Part shown: positions 20,799-30,654 of the stretch, piece after piece | How positions within the stretch are numbered: the first letter of the stretch is position 1 | Layout of the letters: each line of letters opens with the position of its first letter | Assembly (NCBI GenBank): GCA_030220185.1 | Contig: JASPKZ010001598.1 | Span: forward strand, 2,004,501-2,068,500 | Reading direction: 5' to 3' | DNA from: Diploptera punctata | Lineage: Eukaryota > Arthropoda > Insecta > Blattodea > Blaberidae | Length of the DNA: 64,000 bases | Made by a program: the position numbers and the translations under genes | The notes under the pieces: generated by a model | The model's input: only the letters and a program-made list of their open reading frames with translations | Told to the model about the DNA's origin: nothing | Database searches by the model: none

Positions 20799-20950
20799 TC
20801 CTTTAGGTGCCCTGAGCGATTAGATCGGCTCTGATGCTTCTGTCCATTACCTGCCGGGCAATATACTTAAACTATTTGCAAAGCCGATCACATCGGCGGA
20901 TGTGAATTAAATCTCTGAAACAAGAGATTTTACCAGTGGCATGCAGAGGG
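20799..20950. mobile_element. piggyBac-like MITE, 152 bp
   Basis: Between TTAA at 20795-20798 and 20951-20954. Ends are TCCTTTAGGTGCC and (inverted) CCCTCTGCATGCC. It contains two inverted GATCGGC/GCCGATC motifs. Nested inside the larger TTAA element. Confidence 0.6.
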
Positions 20951-20964
20951 TTAAAAAATTTACA

Positions 20965-21222
20965 TATCCATCCATCCACAGTAATTCTGCCCGAGGGCAG
21001 GTCTTTCACTGCAATCATAGCATTTTCATGCTATGCTTTGCAGCTTTATTAGGGAATTGTAGGTGTGGTAGCTTCCCATTGCTTTCCACACCGGTGAAGG
21101 ATGATGATGATAATGATGATGATGATGGTCATATGATTTTGGGGACCGTTTGGGCCTTAAAGTTTTCCAGACATTTGTCTTACAGGTGAGGAAAAACTCC
21201 GATAAAACCTCACAGACCCCTA
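20965..21222 (-). mobile_element. SINE family 1, 5'-truncated
   Basis: Minus copy of the SINE body with GTAATTCTGCCCGAGGGCAG at its 3' end. The tRNA-like head is missing. Confidence 0.8.
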
Positions 21223-21694
21223 AAATATTTAGAAAAACATCATGCATTGGAATTCTTATAATGTGAATACAAAGGAAGAAAAAAAAAGTAGCTCATGCGT
21301 TGAAATTACAAAAAAAATGAATAATTGCATACATTTTACTTTTTATTTCTTAAAATACTACTTCAATCATGAAACCCATGCACTACTTTGTTACCCATTG
21401 TTTTTAGGACATGCAGTAAAAATTTGAACCTTCTAGGACAAAATTTCTGAATTCCATTCAATTTTGAATGTACAAAAAATGCAGTGAAAATGAAAGTGTG
21501 GAAAAAGAAGTTTGAAGATTTGCATGCAGGTAGTATTTAACTGGCACAGCCTTTTAATTCTGGCGTAATTTAGGGCACTTAGAAGCGCCAACATATACAT
21601 TACAGTATAGGCTATTTTTTAGTACAAAAAACAAGAAAAAATGCCAATTTTGATCTCAAATGGTCAATTTTTCACCCATCAGCTCCCTTAATAG

Positions 21695-21740
21695 CACAGG
21701 ACTGTGGTTTCAAGAATAGTCATTCCTATCTTCAGCCATT
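21695..21740 (-). ncRNA. Hammerhead ribozyme motif
   Basis: CTGAAGA (21729-21735), one T, stem II AGGAAT/ATTCTT, GAA, stem III ACCACAGT (parent palindrome ACTGCAGT, seen at 22767), C17, wobble stem I. Confidence 0.6.
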
Positions 21741-21877
21741 TTTCCAACTGCTAATTTTTTTCTTTCACCATCTATTCAACAGTCGGAAAAATGACTGAAC
21801 ATAGGAACAAATGTTAATATTATTCGTTTTTAAACACCTTAATGATGGACAAATTATATTTGAAAAGAAAAATATAC

Positions 21878-21948
21878 GCCTAGACTGGGGTTTGAACCCA
21901 GGACCTTGACTTTCTATGTCAATGCTCTTCCATCTGAGCCACCTAGGC
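21878..21948 (-). repeat. tRNA-like module (21-bp deleted T-arm copy not involved)
   Basis: Minus-strand copy of the 22240-22311 module with one base missing in the TGACTTTCTATGTCA arm. Confidence 0.6.
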
Positions 21949-22239
21949 CTCCAATCCAAACGCGTATTTTTCTCTTACACATAGTTAATTCCCTAACCCC
22001 AAATGCTACGAGCCGTTGCTACGATTTTTGCAAATGGCAGCTTCTTTGTTAAGAAGACTTTTTATTGGGAATTTAAACATTACTTACAAAGCCAGTAGTG
22101 CTTCTTTCAATGTTAATATTATTCGTTTTTAAACACCTTAATGATGGACAAATTATATTTGAAAAGAAAAATATACGCCTAGACTGGGGTTTGAGGGAAT
22201 TAACTATGTGTAAGAGAAAAATACGCGTTTGGATTGGAG

Positions 22240-22311
22240 GCCTAGGTGGCTCAGATGGAAGAGCATTGACATAGAAAGTCAAAGGTCCTGGGTTCAAACC
22301 CCAGTCTAGGC
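22240..22311 (+). repeat. tRNA-like module with complete cloverleaf
   Basis: Acceptor GCCTAGG/TCTAGGC (7 pairs including one G-U), D stem GCTC/GAGC, anticodon stem TTGAC/GTCAA with loop ATAGAAA (anticodon AGA), T stem CTGGG/CCCAG with loop TTCAAAC. Followed by GTATATTTTTCTTTTC. An AGA anticodon would be serine, but the long variable arm of tRNA-Ser is absent. Confidence 0.8.
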
Positions 22312-22539
22312 GTATATTTTTCTTTTCAAATATAATTTGTCCATCATTAAGGTGTTTAAAAACGAATTATATTAACATTGGAAGAAGCACTACTGGCTTT
22401 ATAAGTAATGTTTAAATTCCCAATAAAAAGTCTTCTTAACAAAGAAGCCGCCATTTGCAAAAATCGTAGCAACGGCTCGTAGCATTTGGGGTTAGGGAAT
22501 TAACTATGTGTAAGAGAAAAATACGCGTTTGGATTGGAG

Positions 22540-22611
22540 GCCTAGGTGGCTCAGATGGAAGAGCACTGACATAGAAAGTCAAAGGTCCTGGGTTCAAACC
22601 CCAGTCTAAGC
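22540..22611 (+). repeat. tRNA-like module
   Basis: Near-identical to 22240-22311, with GAGCACTGACATAG in the anticodon arm and one change in the acceptor stem. Confidence 0.75.
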
Positions 22612-23037
22612 GTATATTTTTCTTTTCAAATATAATAGGAACAAATTCCTGTTGGGTTTATCTTTTAGGCTAAATGGCCGTGATTGGGTTTTCTTAAGAA
22701 AATCCAACAGGAATCAAGACATCTGCCAAGAAAGCCTACAATTTTACATAGGAACAATGTTTCTGAAACTGCAGTCCTGTGCTGTGATGAACACAGAGTG
22801 TATGAGGTGAATCTTTTTCACTGGCCTTCCTACATTATCTTTATTTTAAATTTTACCAGATTAGCTGTGTATAATAATTTATTTCTATCATAGTGGTAGC
22901 TTTTAGCTGTATTTAAATTCCATATCTTATAGAATTAGAAGGTACTTACATACAACATGAATAATGGTTCACCACTCTGAGGTTAGGGATTAAAATGAGA
23001 AAAGTTATAAGAAGAAGGTTTCTGCATGAAAGGGTAT

Positions 23038-23112
23038 GAATGTCTGAATAGCTCAGTGGTCAGAGCATCAGCACAGAGAGCTGAAGGTTTGGGGTTTGAT
23101 TCCCATCCAGGC
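23038..23112 (+). repeat. Isolated tRNA-like module
   Basis: CTGAATAGCTCAGTGGTCAG with anticodon arm TCAGC/GCTGA and loop ACAGAGA, B-box-like GGGTTTGATTCCC, then ATATTTTTTTCTTT. Its diverged relative is at 39856-39930. Confidence 0.6.
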
Positions 23113-23398
23113 AGATATTTTTTTCTTTACCTTAGACTAATTTATTTAGCTGTAAGTTTAAGATCATCAGGCATTCACTTCTACAGAGTTAATACAATAA
23201 CAATAAATATATAAAAATACAAAGTTATAAAATTGAAATACTAATATTAAGTTATGTAGAGAAATGATGCACTATGGATGGTAGAACAGACCACAGGTTA
23301 CAAACTACATGACTACAGGTTGTAAACTACATGACTGATACCAACATTTTTTTTTGTATTGGAACATCTAACAACATCTTTTGTTACTAAAGTAAAGT

Positions 23399-23591
23399 AA
23401 GTAAAAGTAAAGTAATCCCACAACAGGCCCGGAGGCCCTTGGGGTAGTAGGAAGTTAAGGCTCCCACTTTTTCTAGAAAATCGGCACTTTACGTCAGCCG
23501 GTTGTCAGCCCTGCGTGACGGCCGCCTTTACCCCCAGAACAAGCGTCTGGTACTCATTTCCGTTAGAGGCTGAGTCGACCCCAGGGCCATA
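23399..23591 (-). mobile_element. SINE family 2, 5'-truncated
   Basis: Minus copy lacking the tRNA head. The body matches 3900-4119. Confidence 0.8.
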
Positions 23592-23727
23592 CTACATCCT
23601 ATATTTCTTATATTATGGCAATTAGTAGTGTTTTTATAATACATCAGTATTACATTGTTAATATTGCTTGAAAAAGGGAGTGTAGATATCTGGATGAACA
23701 CAAACTACTGAACACACTATTGCTGAT

Positions 23728-23925
23728 GTATTGACGTAGACTTTCACGGCCGGAGTTGCTATGATGATCTTGAAGAAGATTTTTGGGCTGTAGGCCGTGG
23801 TCGTGAGACAACCGTCTCAAGACAACCCTTGAGAATGCCAGACGCAGTCTCTGGCAAAATGTCGGGGAACTACAAACCTCACGACCACGGCCTAAAGCCC
23901 GAAAATCTTCTTCAAGATCATCATA
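23728..23925. mobile_element. Fold-back element with hammerhead-like arms
   Basis: 198 bp bracketed by the 14-bp repeat ACACTATTGCTGAT (23714-23727 and 23926-23939). Inverted arms (GATGATCTTGAAGAAGATTT and complement). The plus arm reads TTGAGAA, T, GCCAGA/TCTGGC, AAAATGTC: a hammerhead layout with a changed core. Related copy at 31259-31488. Confidence 0.7.
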
Positions 23926-24126
23926 ACACTATTGCTGATTTGCGCAATTCAGAGAAAGGAAATCATCTCTTTTTAAAAGAGATTTATCTAAAGGAATAGG
24001 ATATTGTAATTTGCCTAGCCAGATCTAAGATGTGAAGGGTTTTCAATTTATGCCTGTAACATAAAGATATGTAATATTTGAGTTTGTATTCTTTAACATT
24101 CTTACCTCATATGTTTTATTTTTTTG

Positions 24127-24160
24127 GACGATCGTTTCAAAGCTATTGCTCCATCTTCAG
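24127..24160 (-). ncRNA. Hammerhead ribozyme core
   Basis: CTGAAGA (24154-24160), one T, stem II GGAGC/GCTTT (with G-U pairs), GAA, stem III palindrome ACGATCGT, C17 at 24127. Stem I is not clear. Confidence 0.65.
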
Positions 24161-24469
24161 CTTGTTCACGAACTGGTTTTTTCTTTTCTTCAACTTGTCG
24201 GTCCTGGATCTGTGTTCCAAAGAACTTGGTAATGAGACTCCTTTCTCCAAGAATTTCAAAGTTCATAATTCTTCAGCTTGTTCACGAACTGGTTTTTTCT
24301 TTTCTTCAACTTGTCGGTCCTGGATCTGTGTTCCAAAGAACTTGGTAATGAGACTCCTTTCTCCAAGAATTTCAAAGTTCATAATTTTCTCCTCATTACC
24401 AAGTTCTTTGGAACACAGATCCAGGGCTGACAACTTTAAGAAAAGAAAAAAAAATAGTTTGTGAACTAG

Positions 24470-24503
24470 CTGAAGATGGAGCAATAGCTTTGAAACGATT
24501 GTC
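24470..24503 (+). ncRNA. Hammerhead ribozyme core
   Basis: Inverted partner. CTGAAGA, GGAGC/GCTTT, GAA, stem III ACGATTGT (one change), C17 at 24503. Confidence 0.6.
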
Positions 24504-24717
24504 CAAAAAAAATAAAAATAAAAAATAAACATATGAGGTAAGAATGTTAAAGAATACAAACTCAAATATTAAATTAAACCTCATAATGTAACTTCCTAAT
24601 GATTTCAAAATAAAGATATGTATTACATAATTTAATTGAACATTTTTACATGTTATTGATAATTTGTCTCATACTGTACTTCCCAAACAATTTTTATTTA
24701 AAGAAATAGATATATAC

Positions 24718-24852
24718 CTTTGGTGGTCTCCAGCCACAACCTGGGAGAGGTAGACCATCAGGACCAAGCGGGCAAGGGGCATCAAGTCCAGGAACTCCTT
24801 GATCTCCTTTATCTCCCTTATCACCTTTGCGTCCTCGTCTGCCAATAGGACC
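24718..24852 (-). CDS. Collagen exon, XIII/XXIII/XXV-type C-terminal block
   Basis: A 45-codon phase-0 exon flanked by TGTTCTAG (acceptor) and AAG|GTATAT (donor). It reads [20 protein letters not shown], ends the triple helix at PGLD, and continues with the non-collagenous [20 protein letters not shown]. The two Cys and the DAPCPLG.DGLP pattern recall the end of membrane-spanning collagens XIII, XXIII and XXV. The donor suggests at least one more exon; if unspliced, the frame would stop eight codons on (KVYIYFFK). Confidence 0.85.
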
Positions 24853-25056
24853 CTAGAACATTCATAAAATAAATTTTGTTCACTTTGAATTCAACCTCAT
24901 CCAATACAACAATATTAACATTTGAGATTGAGAAATAAATTATATAATATTAAAAAAATTTAAATAATATAACATTTAGCTAATATGTTCCAACAATTTA
25001 GTATTCAGAAATAAATACTGAATAAATATTCACGTATCAGATATTTAATTACTTAC

Positions 25057-25092
25057 CGCTTCTCCTTTGGCCCCCTTCTCACCCTTCGGGCC
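25057..25092 (-). CDS. Collagen exon, 12 codons
   Basis: GPKGEKGAKGEA: four Gly-X-Y triplets between TTATTTTTAG and GTAAGT. Phase 0 at both ends. A lysine- and glutamate-rich triple-helix segment. Confidence 0.9.
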
Positions 25093-26163
25093 CTAAAAAT
25101 AAATAAGATTAAGAAAATTTACAAACTATAAGATATTTTTTAAATAAAAAAAAACTGAAATTCCTATTCAGAATTAAATTCTAGGAAAAGCTGAAAGATG
25201 GGAATGACTCGATAAAACTCCTAAAATTTCCATAAGATAAAATAAAATACAATGTATGAAAGAGAATATACTGTTGCAAACTATATGTTCTTCTTCAGTG
25301 ATTTTAAAACAGGAAAAGTTTTTCTGCAGAAATCGCTTCTGTAAATTTAATATAGATTCTGATTTTTAAAATAATGTTGTTTATGTGCCAAAAATACTGT
25401 ACTCAACCACAATAAAATGATCAGACAATAAGAAGTTTATTTCTATCTCGCTTGATAGTAACTTATCTCTACTTTACTTATATCTTCAAAGATCCAGAGG
25501 AGAATGAATTTCCAAGTAGCATTAACAAGATCACTGGAGACAAAAAGGAATGTCTTAAAAATCAAGAAATGAGAAAACTTAATTTTAATGTTTGATCAAC
25601 ACTTGTTTTCTCCCAGAATATCAAAACATGAACCATTGATTTCACTGGGACATTCCTTATTTTTCCAATATTTACCACTGCTAAATGAAAGATTGAAAAA
25701 AATTATGTCAGATGTCAGGGTTATCAGAGTTATTTTGTGACCTTCCTTGTTTTTTTTCTATGGTCTTTAAATAATGACTCAGTGGACCCCATAAAGCTGG
25801 GGAAAAATCAATGAGAAAATTCACAAAAGGGTTTTTATTTATGATTCAGAAATTTTAATAATTTGTATAATATTATGTATTTTCTACAGTGTGAATATAG
25901 AGGCCAATCACATATAAAATCTCACTGACACAAAAAAGGATGTACATATAGTCTTTTATATAAAGGAAGTGAAATGAAATTTTTAAGTACTGGTATTGAA
26001 AATATGACTAAAATGAGCAAAATCAGGAATAAACTTGTTATAAATTCAGGGGGAGTCCAAAAATTGGTAAAATTATATTAAAATCATTCAGATACAAAAA
26101 AATGGAAGAGGGAGGAATATCAAGAAAACATATGGAGATTCAAATGAAAGGCTGAAGTAAGCT
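25093..26163. other. Intron sequence, nothing recognised
   Basis: AT-rich intron between two collagen exons. No repeat was identified up to the tRNA-like unit. Confidence 0.5.
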
Positions 26164-26347
26164 GTGAAAGATAAATTAAATTTGAAGAGAAAAATTTTTG
26201 CCTAGACCGGGACTCGAACCCGGGACCCTTGGCTTTCCGGGCCAAGTGCTCTACCAACTGAGCTACCGAGGCGAGTTACGATCTAGACGCAAATTTTTCT
26301 CTTATATACGTTGTAATTCCCTATTGCCAAATGCTTTTGAAACAATG
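26164..26347 (-). mobile_element. Partial tRNA-like unit (subfamily 1)
   Basis: One minus-oriented module (26200-26272) identical in most positions to 4434-4506, with its flanking arms, cut at both ends. Confidence 0.75.
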
Positions 26348-26610
26348 GTTAGTGTCTGATTCTTGAAATCATCCTTCAGGCTGAATGGTTGTGATGCAGA
26401 GCTGATACTATGGGCTGTGAAAGCAAAGTTTCATAAACAACCTCAATGGGAAGAAGTATATACTTCTATCCAACACTTTGAAGAATTAGGAAGAATAAAG
26501 GATGCCTTCTGTAGTCTCTTGAGGATGTCTACTATAGCAGTAGACAAAATATCGAGTAGTATCAGTTGTGAACTATGACCTTTCAGTCTGAAAGATGATT
26601 TCAAGAAACA
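26348..26610 (+). repeat. Hairpin-bounded unknown ORF
   Basis: Inverted ends CTTGAAATCATCCTTCAG and CTGAAAGATGATTTCAAG enclose an ORF of 71 residues (26363-26578) with CDAELILWAVKAKFHKQ and EEVYTSIQHFEELGRIKDAF. I do not recognise the protein. The hairpin suggests a small mobile element. Confidence 0.4.
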
Positions 26611-27082
26611 TATTTACATTAATTACCACTAGTTGTTAGGTATACTTTGAATATTAAACACAAGATTGCTGCATAATCCGGCGAAGAAAAGAAGAAACAG
26701 GAGTCATTTCCTTCCTTCATATTTTCCATAGAAATCCTTATTCTTAACATTCCAGAAATTATCATTTTATAAAGTTTCATATACCAGTAGGCCTACTTGA
26801 ACTCCAAGCAATAATTGTTATTCAATGTAGCATCATTTGTGCTGAAAAGAGATTTTGCTAACATGTGCAATTTAGTATGCTAGTAAAGAAAATAAGAGAG
26901 ATCATAATTGTGAAATGAGATCATGCAAACAAGACATTAGAATCCATGCAATTAACTAAATAAAAATTACTTTAAATATTTTATAAAAAATAAGCCATAA
27001 GCAAACAATAAATGTTAATAAATTAGAAGACAAAAGAAGTTAAGCAGGAAAGAAATTATAATGAGTATGAAAGCTGGGGTAC

Positions 27083-27109
27083 CTCTGTACCAGGAATTCC
27101 ATCAGTCCC
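27083..27109 (-). CDS. Collagen exon, 9 codons
   Basis: GTDGIPGTE between GATTATTTTAG and GTACCC. The phase and strand match the other collagen exons. The donor is weaker than the rest. Confidence 0.8.
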
Positions 27110-27425
27110 CTAAAATAATCAGAAATAGGTGTTAAAAAGACAAAAAAACAACTAAAAATACCAACTAAAATAAATTAAAACAACATATAAAATATTGAGG
27201 AATTTTTTTTAAACAATTCACTTATATAATAATAAAATCTAAATTATTTAACTCAAATTTTGCACAGTACACTATTATCATGTAGAAATTTCAATTTATT
27301 TTTTACCAATTTTGGAAAGAAATTAAGATTCTAGGTCCTTGCCCTATTTTCTAGTTTGATCAGTAGTAATAGTGGTAGTATGGTGAAATTAAATGTTTCT
27401 TACCTCTCCTCATATAAATTTTCTA

Positions 27426-27470
27426 AGTAGATCGCGATTTCGAGACCACAACAGTCTCATTGTCAGCACT
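27426..27470 (-). ncRNA. Hammerhead-like motif, G8 changed
   Basis: CTGACAA in place of CTGACGA, stem II GAGACT/GGTCTC with one G-U pair, GAA, palindrome ATCGCGAT, C17, stem I AGTG/TACT. Confidence 0.6.
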
Positions 27471-27611
27471 TTCTTGGCGACGGATGTTATGTCGATCGGA
27501 AGAAACTCTTCTTCTTCCGATCGACATAACATCCGTTGCCAAGAACCCGGTCCACCAACAGAGGGAAGAAGAAGAGTTTCTTCTGATCGACATAACATCC
27601 GTCGCCAAGAA

Positions 27612-27655
27612 AGTGCTGACGATGAGACTGTTGTGGTCTCGAAATCGCAATATTC
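27612..27655 (+). ncRNA. Hammerhead ribozyme motif
   Basis: AGTG, CTGACGA (27616-27622), GAGACT/GGTCTC, GAA, ATCGCAAT, A17. Confidence 0.65.
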
Positions 27656-27946
27656 TTAGAAAATTTATATGAGGAGAGGTAAGAAACATTTAATTTCACC
27701 ATAAATTAAACCTCATAGTGATTAATTCCTATAAAAGTTAATAGTGGTAGTAGTTTATTTAATGAAGAAAATTTGGAAGATGGACTAATTGGATCAAACC
27801 AGTCTAAAAAGGTGCCAAATTTGAGGTAAGGTGAAATTTTATTATTACTGATTTATTTAATGAAGTTAACATTTCAGTGATTATTATGAGTTAGGTATTT
27901 TGACTCACCTCATATTTTTTTAAAATTTTCTTGCAGACTATAGTTT

Positions 27947-28184
27947 TATATTAAATTAATGTTGGGAATTAACATTATGAGGTATAATCATTAAAATTCA
28001 TCGGAGAACATTTTGTTTCAACAACCCACCTCATAGGATTCATGCTTCCTTGGTACCGCGGTTTCAAACACAGTTGGAGTTATGGCTGAGGATGAACACA
28101 ACTCTGTTTGAAACCGCGGTATCATGGAAGCATGAATCCTATGAAGTGAGTTGTTTAAACAAAATGTTCTCCGATGAATTTTAA
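27947..28184. mobile_element. Penelope-like fold-back, ACCGCGGT subfamily, nested
   Basis: 238 bp bracketed by the 12-bp repeat AGACTATAGTTT (27935-27946 and 28185-28196). That repeat is the stem III and cleavage-site sequence of the surrounding PLE. Confidence 0.85.
28080..28127 (+). ncRNA. Hammerhead ribozyme motif, all helices
   Basis: Stem I TTATGG/TCATGG (with wobble pairs), CTGAGGA (28086-28092), one T, stem II GAACA/TGTTT, GAA, stem III palindrome ACCGCGGT, A17 at 28121. Confidence 0.8.
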
Positions 28185-28225
28185 AGACTATAGTTTCATC
28201 ACATTTATGCGACATTGTCGATGCA
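28185..28225 (-). ncRNA. Hammerhead variant TCGACAA, interrupted
   Basis: TCGACAA (28215-28221), one T, stem II GTCGC/GTGAT, GAA, stem III palindrome ACTATAGT, C17. The 3' strand of stem I (TGCA) lies beyond the nested insertion at about 27931-27934. It would pair perfectly with TGCA at 28222-28225. Confidence 0.65.
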
Positions 28226-28349
28226 TCCTAACTACAGTCTGTAAGAAAATAAAAAAATTATGAGGTGAATCAAAATACCTAACTCATAAAAATTAAAAGA
28301 AACTCATAGTGTTACTTCCTACAAATATTAAATTAATATTTCAGGTTAT

Positions 28350-28562
28350 AATATTGATTAAGATTTTCACGGCTATCAATATGTATTTTAAAATACCTTT
28401 TTCGGATTCTTGACCATGTCTTGTAGTGCTGTTAGCAGTTTACTACGAAAATTTACATAAGCAATATCTCCTGAAGATGTCACCCATAGTAGGTGATGAA
28501 ACATTGAGAAGACAGCACTGCAAAGACACGGCCAAGAATTCCAAAAAGATACTTTAAAATAC
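28350..28562. mobile_element. Fold-back element with hammerhead-like core
   Basis: 213 bp bracketed by the 12-bp repeat ATTTCAGGTTAT (28338-28349 and 28563-28574). The arms share AAAATACCTTTTTCGGATTC with its complement near the right end. Confidence 0.75.
28471..28507 (+). ncRNA. Hammerhead-like motif
   Basis: CTGAAGA (28471-28477), one T, stem II GTCACC/GGTGAT (6 pairs), GAAAC. Stem III is degraded (ACATTGA). Confidence 0.5.
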
Positions 28563-28899
28563 ATTTCAGGTTATTACCACCACAATTAAAAATTGCATGT
28601 GAAAGGGTCAACAAATTTTCCTCAGAACATTCAGGCATGAGATTCTTTACATGTTGCATATGCTGTGTAAATTTAGTTGTCATGATTTCTACTATCCTCT
28701 ACCAACCTTGAGTACTGTCCTTATCTAACAATATTCACAATAACATTTATTGTCGATGTACTTCTTTTGCCAAAATTCTTGGAAATACTTGAGTGTTTTC
28801 ACCTCCACCCTGCTAACACATATGGTTATTTAGTTAAGCACAGCATTCAACTGTTTTTGGTCTTCCCTCAGGGATATTACGGTGATGGAGGAAAGGTGA

Positions 28900-29135
28900 G
28901 TACCTAATATTTAATTTTAGGAAGTGATATTTTGAGGTTATTTTAGTTATATTATTTTCAGTCTGATCATCTTACCTCAATATTAATGTTAATTTGTTCT
29001 TGGACATGTTTCAAAACAATTATGTTCTATCGTCAGCTTGTCCAGACTGGACGATAAAACAGAATTGTTTTGAAACATGTCCAAGAACAAATCAACATTA
29101 ATATTGAGGTAAGATGATCAGACTGAAAATAATAT
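28900..29135. mobile_element. Penelope-like fold-back, ACATGT subfamily
   Basis: Palindrome with TGATCATCTTACCTCAATAT and its complement. The minus arm holds a full ribozyme core; the plus arm has lost three bases of it. Confidence 0.75.
29003..29036 (-). ncRNA. Hammerhead ribozyme core
   Basis: CTGACGA (29030-29036), one T, stem II AGAACA/TGTTTT, GAA, stem III ACATGT, C17. Stem I not evident. Confidence 0.65.
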
Positions 29136-29324
29136 AATTAAGGCACCTGTATCTTTCTTAACCTGACTAGACTACTTCTCTCTGTTAAAACAATCGGACA
29201 AATAAATCCTTACAGACTATAAATGTACAACATTTCTATATAGTTTAAGTCAAAACAGATAGAGACTAATTATATTATTTTTAGTCTGATCATCTTACCT
29301 CAATATTAATGTTGATTTGTTCTT

Positions 29325-29358
29325 GAACACGTTTCAAAACAATTCTGTTTTTCGTCAG
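29325..29358 (-). ncRNA. Hammerhead-like core
   Basis: CTGACGA (29352-29358), stem II AAAACA/TGTTTT without the extra T, GAA, ACGTGT, U17. Confidence 0.55.
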
Positions 29359-29603
29359 CTTGTCCAGACTGGCTTTATTTATGTTGCACAACCTGGATGT
29401 CGATGTCAGCTCCATCCTGTGGTTGGCCAAAGAACCTCCAAATAAGGTCATGCTCCGTCGGTATTTCAAATTTTATAACTCTGTTTTTGTTCTTCTGAAT
29501 ACAAATTTTTTCGCAAATAGTCAGCTCTTTTGTATTTTCTAACTGACATCGACATCCAGGTTGTGCAACATAATGCAACATAAATAAAACCAGTCTGGAC
29601 AAA

Positions 29604-29637
29604 CTGACGATAAAACAGAATTGTTTTGAAACATGTT
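29604..29637 (+). ncRNA. Hammerhead ribozyme core
   Basis: CTGACGA (29604-29610), one T, AAAACA/TGTTTT, GAA, ACATGT, U17. Confidence 0.6.
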
Positions 29638-29784
29638 CAAGAACAAATCAACATTAATATTGAGGTAAGATGATCAGACTAAAAATAATATAATTAAAAT
29701 AACCTCAAAATATCACTTCCTAAAATTAAATATTATATAGAGACTAGTTCTTAAACCTAATGGTACTATCAAATAAAAAAATTA

Positions 29785-29905
29785 TATCTCAAATTTAAAA
29801 TAAATTTTTTATAACTTCACCTCACATTCAGTTTGATTATGAAGTGAGGTGTAAAAAATTTATTTTAAATTTAAAATATACCTTATAGTGCTACTTTCTA
29901 TATAG
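29785..29905. mobile_element. Short PLE end-pair relic
   Basis: Palindrome AACTTCACCTCACATTC / GAAGTGAGGTGTAAAAA with the outer signature ACCTTATAGTGCTACTTTC. The ribozyme is deleted. Confidence 0.55.
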
Positions 29906-30020
29906 TTCAATTATGTCTCAAACCCAATAATAAAAAAAAAAACTAAAATTGTTGTTTTGACGAGAACTACTGTATTTTCAATGTTGTCACATTAGCTCAG
30001 ATGGTAGCATGCAGATTCAA

Positions 30021-30646
30021 TAGGGTGGGCCAAAAGAACTCGTTTTTTTATTTTGAAGTTGTAATAGCAAGGAAAAGTTGTGAATTATATAGACAAAAGA
30101 AAAGAAAAATAAATATCAAAATCGGTTGACATCTTCCGGTTGCACAAAGGCTCTAAAGTTTGACAAAATATGAAAAAAACTTTGTTTTTGAGATTATTTC
30201 TTTAATTTTTAATTAGATGTTTTCGTAATGTAATAGTTTGTAACATCTTCAAATAGAGCCTAATAGAGTGTTTTAATTTGATTTAGATCAGTTGATATCT
30301 TCCAGTCGCGCATTAGCTCCAAAATTTGCCAGAATAATGAACAAGTTATATTTTTACGCATTTTTGGTATTTGATAAATAACTTCCAGAGTATTGATTGT
30401 CAGATCCCACAGATAGACATAAACGTGCTTAGCAAAGATCAGCAATACCTACTTGATATTAAAAAAAAAATAATTGCAAAAATGAAGTTATTTTTTTCAT
30501 ATTTTGCCAAACTTTAGAGCCTTTGCTCGACCAGAAGATGTCAACCGATTTTGATAATTTTTTTCTTTTTTTTAGCTATATAATTCACAACTTTTCTGTG
30601 CTATTACAACTTCGAAATAAAAATCAAATTTTTTCAGCTCACCCTA
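30021..30646. mobile_element. hAT-like MITE with long inverted repeats
   Basis: 626 bp with an 8-bp target duplication AGATTCAA (30013-30020 and 30647-30654). The inverted ends start TAGGGTGGGC / TAGGGTGAGC and extend about 165 bp. No transposase. Confidence 0.75.
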
Positions 30647-30654
30647 AGATTCAA

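Larger units (their letters stand above)
20644..21687. mobile_element. Non-autonomous DNA transposon with TTAA target
   Basis: 1,044 bp flanked by TTAA at 20640-20643 and 21688-21691. Terminal inverted repeats are GGGGGGCGATGGGTGAAA and, from the right, GGGAGCTGATGGGTGAAA. The uninterrupted homologous arm at 22790-22815 confirms the insertion point. It contains a smaller TTAA element and a SINE. No transposase ORF. The superfamily is uncertain; TTAA targeting suggests piggyBac-like. Confidence 0.75.
21813..22634. mobile_element. tRNA-like composite element, 822 bp (subfamily 2)
   Basis: Bracketed by the 12-bp repeat ATAGGAACAAAT (21801-21812 and 22635-22646). A complete minus unit (to about 22111), a minus unit cut inside its T arm (to about 22195), then a plus unit and a second, 3'-cut plus unit. 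Unit length is about 300 bp, each with a tRNA-like module, an AATTTAAACATTACTTA-type body and a fold-back TTCTTAACAAAGAAG. Confidence 0.85.
20580..22900. mobile_element. Penelope-like fold-back exploded by nested insertions
   Basis: The left arm (20580-20643 plus 21688-21812) and right arm (22647-22830) form one PLE palindrome with the ACTGCAGT ribozyme. It is interrupted by a TTAA element (20644-21687) and by a tRNA-like composite (21813-22634). Removing both restores contiguous arms that match each other. Confidence 0.75.
24074..24609. mobile_element. Penelope-like fold-back, ACGATCGT subfamily
   Basis: Bracketed by the 13-bp repeat ATAAAGATATGTA (24061-24073 and 24610-24622). The loop carries two tandem copies of the PLE tail (minus: MNFEILGERSLITKFFGTQI). 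Hammerheads in both arms. Confidence 0.85.
27381..27738. mobile_element. Penelope-like fold-back, ATCGCGAT subfamily
   Basis: 358 bp bracketed by the 14-bp repeat TAATAGTGGTAGTA (27367-27380 and 27739-27752). Arms carry the PLE tail (NIRRQESADDETVVVSKSQ) and ribozymes. Confidence 0.85.
27890..28330. mobile_element. Penelope-like element (ACTATAGT), host of a nested PLE
   Basis: Outer signatures TTTTGACTCACCTCATA and TATGAGGTGAATCAAAA. A second PLE (27947-28184) is inserted in its ribozyme stem III. Confidence 0.7.
29279..29736. mobile_element. Penelope-like fold-back, ACATGT subfamily
   Basis: Bracketed by ATAGAGACTA (29269-29278 and 29737-29746). The minus strand reads the PLE tail KELTICEKICIQKNKNR, EIPTEHDLIWRFFGQPQDGA, then DIDIQVVQHK. 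Confidence 0.8.

Noticed and set aside
24078..24608. Several overlapping open frames on both strands
   Set aside because: They are readings of a PLE palindrome with duplicated tails; only the MNFEI...LITKFF peptide is meaningful.
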